Positions 1 through 6,211 of a stretch of 17,312 bases of DNA are shown here, one piece after another. The notes under the pieces are model-generated. The model searched no databases, was not told where the DNA came from, and worked only from the letters and a program-made list of their open reading frames with translations. The DNA comes from Rikenellaceae bacterium (GTDB taxonomy: Bacteria; Bacteroidota; Bacteroidia; Bacteroidales; UBA932). Position numbers and translations under genes: made by a program. Position 1 is the stretch's first letter. Each line of letters begins with the position of its first letter. The stretch covers positions 1-17,312 of the forward strand of contig CAAGFN010000029.1 in NCBI GenBank assembly GCA_900769145.1, given 5' to 3'.

Positions 1-187
1 CCAATCGTTGAAGATGGTGTCACTCTTGCGGGAATCAAGGATATTGCAGCTTTTCACTACACTGAAAAGTCTAACATATTTCGATGATGCAGAGAAAGAC
101 CCAATGCCGATGATGATGTCACCTCTTAAGTGGGAAGATGTCAAGATGCAAATTGTGGCCGAGGTGGGTAATTTTCTGTCAAGATAA
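1..187 (+). pseudogene. AbiEii-family nucleotidyltransferase toxin remnant (C-terminal half, internally deleted)
   Basis: Two pieces of one protein family are read in different frames. Frame 1 (bases 1-48) gives PIVEDGVTLAGIKDIAA, which resembles the AbiEii/AbiGii (DUF1814) stretch that normally continues DIAAMK.. and then a KDFIDI-type motif. Frame 2 (about 50-187) gives LKSLTYFDDAEKDPMP followed by SPLKWEDVK and a TAA stop at 185-187, which resembles the family's C-terminal end. The roughly 50 residues expected between them, with the KDF/YLL region, are absent, and the frame changes at about position 46-52. This is therefore a deletion-plus-frameshift relic, and the 5' part lies outside the window. 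AbiEii proteins are the toxin half of type IV toxin-antitoxin/abortive infection pairs. The family call rests on remembered motifs, not a search. An alternative is another DUF1814-like nucleotidyltransferase. Confidence 0.6.
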
Positions 188-205
188 GACCGCTGCCAAG
201 TGGTA

Positions 206-298
206 AAATGCCCCCGAAAACGTCGTATTCGGGGACAAACCGAATTTCAAACGCCATTTGTCCCGAAAATGATCCATTCCGGGGACAAACGGAAATCC
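206..298. repeat. Tandem hairpin repeats built on GGGGACAAAC / TTTGTCCC
   Basis: GGGGACAAAC occurs at 231-240 and 281-290, exactly 50 bp apart, each inside a similar context (ATTCGGGGACAAACCGAA and ATTCCGGGGACAAACGGAA). The inverted form TTTGTCCCG lies between them at 257-265. Read on the minus strand, TTTGTCCCCGG...TTTTCGGGACAAA forms a stem of about 9 bp with one bulge. The next unit pairs CCCCGAA with TTCGGGG, using bases 212-234. They lie just downstream of the Fic gene's stop, so they could act as its transcription terminator, or they may be a REP-like element. Neither unit is followed by a clear T-tract. Confidence 0.55.
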
Positions 299-309
299 TA
301 CATTTCCAG
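285..309 (+). repeat. 25-bp direct repeat, copy 1 (left of the Fic gene)
   Basis: The segment starts ACAAACGGAAATCC and ends TACATTTCCAG. An identical 25-bp copy lies at 1473-1497 in the same orientation. Copy 1 ends 6 bp before the Fic stop codon. Together they bracket the Fic gene and its operator/promoter region, a span of about 1.16 kb. Confidence 0.85.
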
Positions 310-315
310 ACCGCA

Positions 316-1350
316 TCAGAAGTAGGTCTGGACAGCGAAGGCGAATTGGTCAATGAAGATTTTCTTGAATGCGGATATATTGTTCTGCTCGTAGAAGATG
401 AGCATGGCTTTTTTGTAATCTACTGAGTCAACTGTACGGAAAGAGATGGGACAATATCTGTTAGCAATTAAAATGGCATTGCTGGTAATGCGGGCAGTCC
501 GCTTGTTGCCGTCAGAGAATGCCTGTATGTATGAAAGGAGTACCAGGGCTAGTAGGGCTTTCTCGAAAATGTTCTCCTTCCAGTTGATGAGGCGGCAGCT
601 GTCTTCGAGGGCTTCGCGAATCTGGTGTTCGTTATCCAGCGGATAGTAGTTTGTGCCTGTAATGCCTACGCGACGTTTGCGAATGCCTTTGTCTACGTTT
701 AGTTCTTTTGTAAGAAGTGAGTGGAGTTCTTCTATGCGCCTGACAGAGATTTCCTTCAGGTAATTGGGATCTGCCAGGACAAAATCGAGTGCCTCTTTGT
801 GATTAAGGAGCATTACGGCTTCCTCCTTTGTCTTTCCGGAGGCAGTCTGTTTCTCCTTTAGCAACCGCTCGGTCTCCAGAAGGGAGTAGGTGTTGCCTTC
901 AATCTGCGAGGATTTCCAACTCAGGTCAATGCCCAACCTTTCCATCTCCTTCCGGTATTCGTTAGGTGTGATACCTTCAAGATTGCGGATAAACTGGGCT
1001 TGGAGGCTGTAAAGGAGTTCTTTCTCCTCAGTCGTGAACAGATCTACTTTGGGGAGGATATCGTTAATGAGCCCGAAGTTGAAGCTTGTCTGAATTTCAC
1101 GCTCGTCAGTCTCTTTCTGGAAATAGGTGTCGATATTCAGTTCCATCGTTACGTGTGCCTGCGGGGATACACTGTAGCGGGTGGCCCGGCCTTGTCCGGA
1201 TACAATTGCGGAGCCAGTCTCTACCAGCGAGGCGAGGATTCGCTTGACGGTAGCAGGACTTTCCGGGAGATTCATTCCTGTCTCAATCTCGCTTCTGGAG
1301 GAGCCGGGATGATAGTGCAGGAACTGAAGTATTTCGTTTTCTCTTGTCAT
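316..1350 (-). CDS. Winged-helix/Fic-domain protein with substituted catalytic His
   Basis: Fic proteins transfer AMP or another nucleotide part to target side chains. Numbering is from the ATG at 1350 (344 aa). Residues 5-62 look like a winged helix-turn-helix DNA-binding domain. SSQIEGN at 147-153 fits the (S/T)xxxE(G/N) autoinhibitory helix that precedes the Fic core. The core motif is QAFSDGNKR at 276-284. Compared with the canonical HxFx(D/E)GN(G/K)R, the catalytic His is Gln (codon CAG) while Asp, Gly, Asn and Arg are kept. The longest frame starts at a TTG (1395) upstream of the -7 promoter box, so it is not a plausible start. ATG 1362 would be nearly leaderless, and ATG 1350 fits the N-terminal HTH best. 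The gene appears monocistronic, lies between direct repeats and next to a toxin relic, and uses more A/T-rich codons than the PUL, all consistent with transfer. It probably represses itself through the adjacent GAGCCGAA sites (inference). Confidence 0.88.
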   Translation of the reverse strand: MTRENEILQFLHYHPGSSRSEIETGMNLPESPATVKRILASLVETGSAIVSGQGRATRYSVSPQAHVTMELNIDTYFQKETDEREIQTSFNFGLINDILPKVDLFTTEEKELLYSLQAQFIRNLEGITPNEYRKEMERLGIDLSWKSSQIEGNTYSLLETERLLKEKQTASGKTKEEAVMLLNHKEALDFVLADPNYLKEISVRRIEELHSLLTKELNVDKGIRKRRVGITGTNYYPLDNEHQIREALEDSCRLINWKENIFEKALLALVLLSYIQAFSDGNKRTARITSNAILIANRYCPISFRTVDSVDYKKAMLIFYEQNNISAFKKIFIDQFAFAVQTYF

Positions 1351-1361
1351 TGATATTTCCA

Positions 1362-1448
1362 TTTTCGGCTCAAATATACAAAGAATACGGCTCAATCGCC
1401 AAATATTTGAGCCGAAAATCCGCTAGTATCAGGGATAATTGAGCCGAA
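1362..1448. promoter_or_regulatory. Four-copy GAGCCGAA operator array with a perfect 16-bp inverted repeat
   Basis: TTTTCGGCTCAAATAT (1362-1377) and ATATTTGAGCCGAAAA (1403-1418) are exact reverse complements separated by 25 bp. Two shorter copies are CGGCTCAA (1388-1395) and TTGAGCCGAA (1439-1448). The outer arms straddle the whole -33/-7 promoter, and one arm contains the -7 box. This is the layout of an autoregulatory repressor site, and the adjacent winged-helix/Fic protein is the obvious candidate to bind it (inference). Confidence 0.7.
1371..1403 (-). promoter_or_regulatory. Fic gene promoter (Bacteroidetes type)
   Basis: On the minus strand TATATTTG (1378-1371) is an exact match to the Bacteroidetes -7 box TAnnTTTG. 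TTTG (1403-1400) lies 21 bp upstream, at the usual -33 distance. Expected transcription start is about 1364, just ahead of the ATG at 1350. The -7 box sits inside one of the inverted-repeat arms. Confidence 0.7.
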
Positions 1449-1472
1449 TTGGATATGCAGAATATGGGTGGC

Positions 1473-1497
1473 ACAAACGGAAATCCTACATTTCCAG
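1473..1497 (+). repeat. 25-bp direct repeat, copy 2 (right of the Fic module)
   Basis: Identical over 25 bases to 285-309 and in the same orientation. Similarity fades just outside: the left flank is GGTGGC here against TCCGGGG at copy 1, and the right flanks differ. It lies 25 bp beyond the last GAGCCGAA element. Confidence 0.85.
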
Positions 1498-1620
1498 GCT
1501 AGCTGGGGACGATGTCGCCAAGGCGCATTATCTCTCCCTTTTGGACGCAATCACCCGGGAATAGGTTGCGAATAATCTGCGAAATTGTTATTATTGTAGA
1601 ATAAAATCAAGTAACCGCAG
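1498..1620. other. Short intergenic stretch between Fic module and pgeF
   Basis: There is no convincing gene and no exact TAnnTTTG box. On the minus strand a short open frame ending at 1499 reads VQKGEIMRLGDIVPS, faintly like the VRLGDxGS stretch of Bacteroidales HU-like DNA-binding proteins, but it is too short to call. The last 40 bases before pgeF are A/T-rich and probably carry its promoter or leader. Confidence 0.3.
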
Positions 1621-2295
1621 ATGACAGGATTTCTCGAATATGATATGGGTGAGGGAGTGAGGGCCTTCACGGCCGGGAGGGATATTGAACTTCCCTGTCC
1701 GGTGGTGCAGCCTCATCAGACACACTCTGTCAATGTAGCCTATGTGGACAGACCGGACCTCACTCGTGAGGATCTTGAGGGGGTGGATGCCCTGGTGACG
1801 GACCTTCCCGGAGTGGCCATTGGCGTGAGGACGGCAGACTGCGTACCGGTACTCCTGTTCGATCCGGTGCACAAGGCCGTGGGTGCCGCCCACAGCGGAT
1901 GGAGGGGTACTGTCAACATGATTGTGAAGAAAACAGTCCTGGAGATGTGCCGTCTTTTCGGTTCACATCCGGAGGACATCCGGGCTGTCATAGGTCCGGG
2001 CATCGGAATTGACAGTTTCCAGGTGGGCGATGATGTTGCCCTGGTTTTCAAGGAGTCCGGTTTCCCGATAGACAGAGTCTGGTCTTTCTGCGGAGCGAGA
2101 AAAGAGGGCACGATGGAGGGAGGCCACCACATTGACCTCAAGGAATGCGTACGCTTTTCACTGACGGAATGCGGCGTGCCGCAGGGTAATATAACTGTTT
2201 CTGATATAGATACTTATACCGACAAACGTTTCTATTCCGCCCGTCGTGAAGGAGCCTCCTGCGGGCGGAACATAAACGCTATCATTCTTATTTGA
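1621..2295 (+). CDS. pgeF: Laccase-domain protein PgeF/YfiH (peptidoglycan editing factor)
   Basis: Cytosolic zinc-dependent protein of the DUF152/Cu-oxidase_4 family. Members have been described as purine nucleoside phosphorylase/adenosine deaminase-like enzymes, and E. coli YfiH as a factor that prevents misincorporation in peptidoglycan precursors. The 224 residues show the family signatures in order: QPHQTHS (30-36), GVRTADCVPVLL (68-79), GAAHSGWRGT (88-97) and GPGIG (125-129). Expected zinc ligands are H35, C74 and H91. The N-terminal region before QPHQTHS is short: the usual RHGG...NLG...NR segment of about 40 residues is missing, making it shorter than typical 240-270 aa homologues. 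The ATG at 1621 is preceded in frame by TAA only three codons upstream, so no longer start exists. Its stop overlaps the 3' end of the convergent GH3 gene by 8 bp. Confidence 0.9.
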   Translation: MTGFLEYDMGEGVRAFTAGRDIELPCPVVQPHQTHSVNVAYVDRPDLTREDLEGVDALVTDLPGVAIGVRTADCVPVLLFDPVHKAVGAAHSGWRGTVNMIVKKTVLEMCRLFGSHPEDIRAVIGPGIGIDSFQVGDDVALVFKESGFPIDRVWSFCGARKEGTMEGGHHIDLKECVRFSLTECGVPQGNITVSDIDTYTDKRFYSARREGASCGRNINAIILI

Positions 2296-4528
2296 CATTG
2301 AACTGCACCCTGGTGCGGATATCGTCGGAGGCGGCGCCCACGCAGGCCGTGAACGAGCCTTTCTCCAGAGTCCAGCCACCCTTCGCAGTGTCGTAATATT
2401 TCAGCATGTCAGCATTGACAGGGAAGGATACCCTGACTGTCTTGCCCGGCTCAATCTCCACTTTCCGGAAGCCCTTGAGCTCCATTACAGGACGTTCCAA
2501 CGAGGATTCATCGTCACTTATGTAGAGTTGAACGACTTCCTTGCCGGTGCGGTCCCCTGTGTTGGTCACATCTACGCTCACCGTGAGCGTTCCGTTTTCC
2601 TGAATGCTGGACTTGCTGACCTTCGCATCGGAGTAGGAGAATGTGGTGTAGCTCAATCCATGGCCGAATGCGAACAGAGGCAGGATATCGTGTTTCTGTG
2701 CCCAGCGGTAGCCTACGAAGATGCCTTCGCTGTATCTGGCTTCCCTGTCCGCCGGGTTATATGCTCCGAGAGCGATTGCTCCATTGTCCTCGAGACGTAC
2801 CGGGAAGGTTATCGGAAGTTTTCCGGAAGGATTCACATCACCGAAGAGTACATCCGCAAGGGCGACTCCGGCCTGGGAGCCACCGTACCAGGCTTCCACT
2901 ACTGCATTGACCCTGTCAATCCAAGGCATGGCGACAGCATTGCCCGACACGATTACCACGGTGAGGTTAGGATTGACCTTGGCCAATGCCTCTATAACCT
3001 CATCCTGGCCGTAAGGCAGTCCCAGTCCGTACCTGTCAGAGTCCTCGCAGTCCTGGTGGGCGGACTTGTTCAGGCCTCCGATGAAAATCACGGCATCGGC
3101 ATTGGCGGCCTTTGCACAGGCATCGGCAATCAGCTGTTCGGCGGAACGGCTTTCGGAGAGGTCCTGGCCCGTTACTACACCATTGTAATTGCCGCTTACA
3201 TCACCTACATAGCCTCTCTCATACTCCACCAGGACATTGTCCCCGGCAGCGGCCCTTATTCCGTCAAGAGGCAGCACCTCCCTCTGGACCTTCAGGGATG
3301 AGGAACCTCCGCCTACGGTCATCATCTTGATGGCATTCTCGCCGACCACAAGGATCCGGCTGCCGTCCTTCCTGGCGAGTGGCAGCTGGCCTCCATCATT
3401 CTTCAGCAGGACAATGCCCTCGTCGCCGATTTTTCTGGCCGCATCATAATGCTCAGGAGAACAGATGGAACCAAACGGCTTGTCGGTACGCATGGCGGTG
3501 CGGAAAATAAGGCGCAGAACCCTTCCGGCCTTCTCGTCGAGGACCTCCTCTGAGGCCCTTCCGTCACGCAGCCTCTCCAGATACGGGTCGGCGAGGTAGT
3601 AGGCATCATATCCGTTAGTCGCACCCATGGTCAGGCCGTCGGTCCAGGTGCCGAATTCGAGGTCCAGCCCATTGGTGATGGCCTGGTCAGTGTCGTGACA
3701 TCCTCCCCAATCCGAAATCACGGCTCCGTCAAATCCCCAGTCCTTTTTCAGGACATCATTGAGAAGGTACTGGTTGTGACAGAGATGCTGGCCTTTGTAC
3801 AGATTGTATGCGCCCATTATTGACCACGCTCCGCCTTCCTGGACGGCGGCCTTGAACGCAGGAAGATAAATCTCGTTCAGGGTCCTGTCGTCCACTACCG
3901 CATTGTATTCATGCCTGATGCTCTCCTGATTGTTGAGCGCAAAATGCTTCACGCATACCGCAACTCCGTTTTTCTGCACCTCGCGGATGTACGGAACCAC
4001 CATCCTGGATGCCAGGAACGGGTCTTCTCCCATATATTCGAAGTTGCGCCCGTTGAGGGGCGTCCTGTAGATGTTCACGCCGGGGCCGAGGAGTACGTCC
4101 TTGTCCCTGTAGCGGGCCTCCTCACCTATGCTCTTGCCGTAGAGTGCTGACAATTCTTCGCTCCAGGTCGCTGCAAGGCAGGTCAATGCAGGGAATGCCA
4201 CGCAGGAGTCATTGGTCCATCCTGCCTGGTTCCACTTGTCCCAAAATACTTCAGGACGGATACCGTGAGGTCCGTCGGTGGTCCAAAGTTCCGGGATGCC
4301 GAGACGTCTCACTCCGGCGGAAGAGAACTTGCTCTGTGCGTGGAGAATCTTGACCTTCTCCTCGATTGTCATTCTGGACAGGGCGTCCTTGACCCTAACT
4401 TCCATCGGCTGGCTCTCGTCGAGATACAGCGGAAGGGAACTCTTCTCTCCATTTCGTCCTCCTGAGCAGGACACTCCCGCTGCCATCACCAGGCAGGCGG
4501 AGATAATTGTCAATGCTTTTTTTCTCAT
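2288..4528 (-). CDS. Glycoside hydrolase family 3 beta-glucosidase-type lipoprotein
   Basis: Exo-acting GH3 enzyme, 746 aa from the ATG at 4528. Signal peptide ends at Cys21 (GVSC lipobox-like), followed by SGGRNG with no acidic surface-export motif, so a periplasmic inner-leaflet lipoprotein is likely. Order: (beta/alpha)8 domain with GPGVNIYRTP, GRNFEYMGEDP (160-170) and KHF (194-196). Nucleophile is D273 in VISDWGG. The alpha/beta sandwich domain has the acid/base candidate E495 in CEDSDR followed by LGLPYGQ. The C-terminal fibronectin-III-like domain begins around 640, with ELKGF and a PGKT-type strand. There is no PA14 insertion. The longest frame begins at a TTG overlapping the upstream gene; the ATG follows that gene's stop by one base (TAAGATG), so the two are translationally coupled. 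In the PUL it should hydrolyse imported oligosaccharides, most likely beta-1,6-gluco-oligosaccharides. GH3 also includes beta-xylosidases, so specificity is inferred from context. Confidence 0.92.
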   Translation of the reverse strand: MRKKALTIISACLVMAAGVSCSGGRNGEKSSLPLYLDESQPMEVRVKDALSRMTIEEKVKILHAQSKFSSAGVRRLGIPELWTTDGPHGIRPEVFWDKWNQAGWTNDSCVAFPALTCLAATWSEELSALYGKSIGEEARYRDKDVLLGPGVNIYRTPLNGRNFEYMGEDPFLASRMVVPYIREVQKNGVAVCVKHFALNNQESIRHEYNAVVDDRTLNEIYLPAFKAAVQEGGAWSIMGAYNLYKGQHLCHNQYLLNDVLKKDWGFDGAVISDWGGCHDTDQAITNGLDLEFGTWTDGLTMGATNGYDAYYLADPYLERLRDGRASEEVLDEKAGRVLRLIFRTAMRTDKPFGSICSPEHYDAARKIGDEGIVLLKNDGGQLPLARKDGSRILVVGENAIKMMTVGGGSSSLKVQREVLPLDGIRAAAGDNVLVEYERGYVGDVSGNYNGVVTGQDLSESRSAEQLIADACAKAANADAVIFIGGLNKSAHQDCEDSDRYGLGLPYGQDEVIEALAKVNPNLTVVIVSGNAVAMPWIDRVNAVVEAWYGGSQAGVALADVLFGDVNPSGKLPITFPVRLEDNGAIALGAYNPADREARYSEGIFVGYRWAQKHDILPLFAFGHGLSYTTFSYSDAKVSKSSIQENGTLTVSVDVTNTGDRTGKEVVQLYISDDESSLERPVMELKGFRKVEIEPGKTVRVSFPVNADMLKYYDTAKGGWTLEKGSFTACVGAASDDIRTRVQFNVK

Positions 4529-4529
4529 C

Positions 4530-6161
4530 TTATTCAATATTGCGGACCGCCTCCTCGAAACTGTCGCGGGACACGCGAGCCTTGTTCTTCGTCTTGGCCC
4601 TGTAGTTATAAATTGTATTTGCGGAATAATGCAGAAGCGATGCTATACGGCTGGAATCCGTGATGCCCAGCTTGATGAGCGCGAAGATTCTCAACTCCGG
4701 TGTCAGGATGTCGTCTCCTTTCGGGACAATAGCGGCCCCGTCCACCAGAAGGCGGTTGAACTTCTCCACGAAATCCGGGTAGATGTTCACAAAGGCCTGG
4801 TCGAACATCTTGTAGAATTCCAATATGTCATTTTCAATCGGCTCCTGCTGCTCAATCTCATCTGTCACGGCCTTTGTATTGCCCTGACGGATATATTTCA
4901 AGACGCGGCTCTTGTACTTCCGGGTCGCACTGATATTGTCAGACACCATTCCGAGGAAGAGAGCGATGTATTCCTGCTTAACCTTGTCCGACTCCTGGAT
5001 TCTGGCATTGAGATTCACGAGCCTGGCATTGATTTCCTCAAGTTCGCGGTTCCTGCTGTCAATTTCCGTATAGGAATCCTGCAGCTTTGCCTTTACAGCC
5101 TCGATTAGTTGCTGTCTTCTGAAGAGAAAACCTACTAGAACCAGTAAAATGGCGAACAGAACTGCAAGGCTTATGAGCAAGGACAATGTAATTCTGTTCT
5201 GGCGGGTATGCTTTTCATTGTAGGCCTGCTCGATTTCCGGAAAGAACTTTGATATCTGCCAGGGGCGGAGCTTGCCGTTGAAATGAAGCGCATCTGCCAT
5301 GCAATGGTCGGCGGCATAGCGGAATGCCCTGTCGATATTTCCCTTGTTGAACATCATCCAGGAAATGTCGTTGAGCGAAGAGTAGTCCATAGTCGCACAC
5401 ATTATGTCGGCTACGGCAGAACGGATTAGCCAGTATTCCCGCTCCTCCCGATTCTCGAATGTGTAGGCGTAATAATATGCGGCCTCCGCATATTCCCTTG
5501 AATTCTCGACACTTGCATCGAGCATTCCCTTCGCATGGAGCCGTGTGCCCTCTTTGTCCTCTGCCTCGTGGAAAGCCTCCCTCATAAGATAATGCCATTG
5601 CCACGTCCCTTCTTCCACCATACCCAGAAGCTTGTCCCTGAAAGCATCCCTTTTTCTCAGCTTGTCGTCATAGGATTCCTTGGAAGTGGTGTAGGCCATC
5701 GTCTCACCCCAATAGGTATGCTCCGCCTCGTAATAACTTCCCAAAGCATTCTCCGGCACATCCGTGTTGCGGTATATGTTGAGGAGGTCATTGGCCTCAA
5801 CCGCATATCCGGACTTGACAAAGGTGACCGCGCTTTTGAAATCAGCTGTGGCGGCAAGGTCTTTTCTTCCGCATTTCCCTGCAGCATCCCTTGCCTTCCT
5901 CAGATAGACAAGAACAGAGTCCTTGCTGTTCGCTCTATAGGCATCGGCAAGCCTCATGTTCAGATTGAAAATCTGCTCCGGGTCGGTCTGCTCATCGAGA
6001 ATTTCCTTCAGGACGTTCACCCTGTCATTGAAATAGCCTTCGTACAAAGGCTTGTTCTCCAATGTTTTATCCAGAAGTTCAAGAAGCTGCCGGTCCTCCT
6101 CCCTTGAACAGGAGAGGGCCAGCAGCAACGTGAATACCAAAGTTATTCGTGGGAAAGACAT
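4530..6161 (-). CDS. DUF6377-like membrane-spanning TPR/HTH transcriptional regulator
   Basis: Probable PUL sensor-regulator, 543 aa from the ATG at 6161. Order: N-terminal signal segment (2-17) with Cys18 in ALSC; an alpha-helical repeat domain, TPR-like, about 25-320, expected in the periplasm; one transmembrane helix about 324-347 followed by RRQQ; a coiled coil about 350-392 (EIDSRNRELEEINARL); and a C-terminal LuxR-like helix-turn-helix at 487-526 (LTPELRIFALIKLG, then IASLLHYSANTIYNYRAKTKNKA with the recognition helix). This matches the Bacteroidetes regulators annotated DUF6377, which resemble SusR in topology; the direct link to SusR is inference. The longer frame starts at a TTG inside the -7 box TATATTTG (6183-6190), which rules it out. 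It has its own promoter within the PUL and ends one base before the GH3 start, so regulator and GH3 can be expressed independently of susCD. Confidence 0.85.
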   Translation of the reverse strand: MSFPRITLVFTLLLALSCSREEDRQLLELLDKTLENKPLYEGYFNDRVNVLKEILDEQTDPEQIFNLNMRLADAYRANSKDSVLVYLRKARDAAGKCGRKDLAATADFKSAVTFVKSGYAVEANDLLNIYRNTDVPENALGSYYEAEHTYWGETMAYTTSKESYDDKLRKRDAFRDKLLGMVEEGTWQWHYLMREAFHEAEDKEGTRLHAKGMLDASVENSREYAEAAYYYAYTFENREEREYWLIRSAVADIMCATMDYSSLNDISWMMFNKGNIDRAFRYAADHCMADALHFNGKLRPWQISKFFPEIEQAYNEKHTRQNRITLSLLISLAVLFAILLVLVGFLFRRQQLIEAVKAKLQDSYTEIDSRNRELEEINARLVNLNARIQESDKVKQEYIALFLGMVSDNISATRKYKSRVLKYIRQGNTKAVTDEIEQQEPIENDILEFYKMFDQAFVNIYPDFVEKFNRLLVDGAAIVPKGDDILTPELRIFALIKLGITDSSRIASLLHYSANTIYNYRAKTKNKARVSRDSFEEAVRNIE

Positions 6162-6182
6162 ATCAATTCTGTTTCTTTCCTG

Positions 6183-6190
6183 CAAATATA
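6183..6190 (-). promoter_or_regulatory. -7 box of the internal promoter for the regulator and GH3 genes
   Basis: On the minus strand TATATTTG matches TAnnTTTG exactly, 21 bp before the regulator ATG at 6161. It is followed by a purine-rich leader, GGAAAGAAACAGAATTGAT. No good -33 TTTG is visible; that region would fall in the 3' end of the SGBP gene. Confidence 0.6.
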
Positions 6191-6211
6191 AAAATCTTCG
6201 TCCAGAGTTTC

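Noticed and set aside
1351..1395. Fic frame extended to a TTG start at 1395
   Set aside because: The extension covers the -7 promoter box and operator arm, so it would lie upstream of the transcription start.
1499..1590. Possible HU-like DNA-binding protein relic on the minus strand (KGEIMRLGDI)
   Set aside because: Only about 30 codons and one weak motif; it could be chance.
2528..3301. Long plus-strand open frame of 257 codons opposite the GH3 gene
   Set aside because: It is a mirror of the strongly supported GH3 coding frame, with no recognisable domain or start signal.
6162..6185. Regulator frame extended to a TTG at 6185
   Set aside because: The TTG lies inside the TATATTTG promoter box; the ATG at 6161 begins a proper signal segment.
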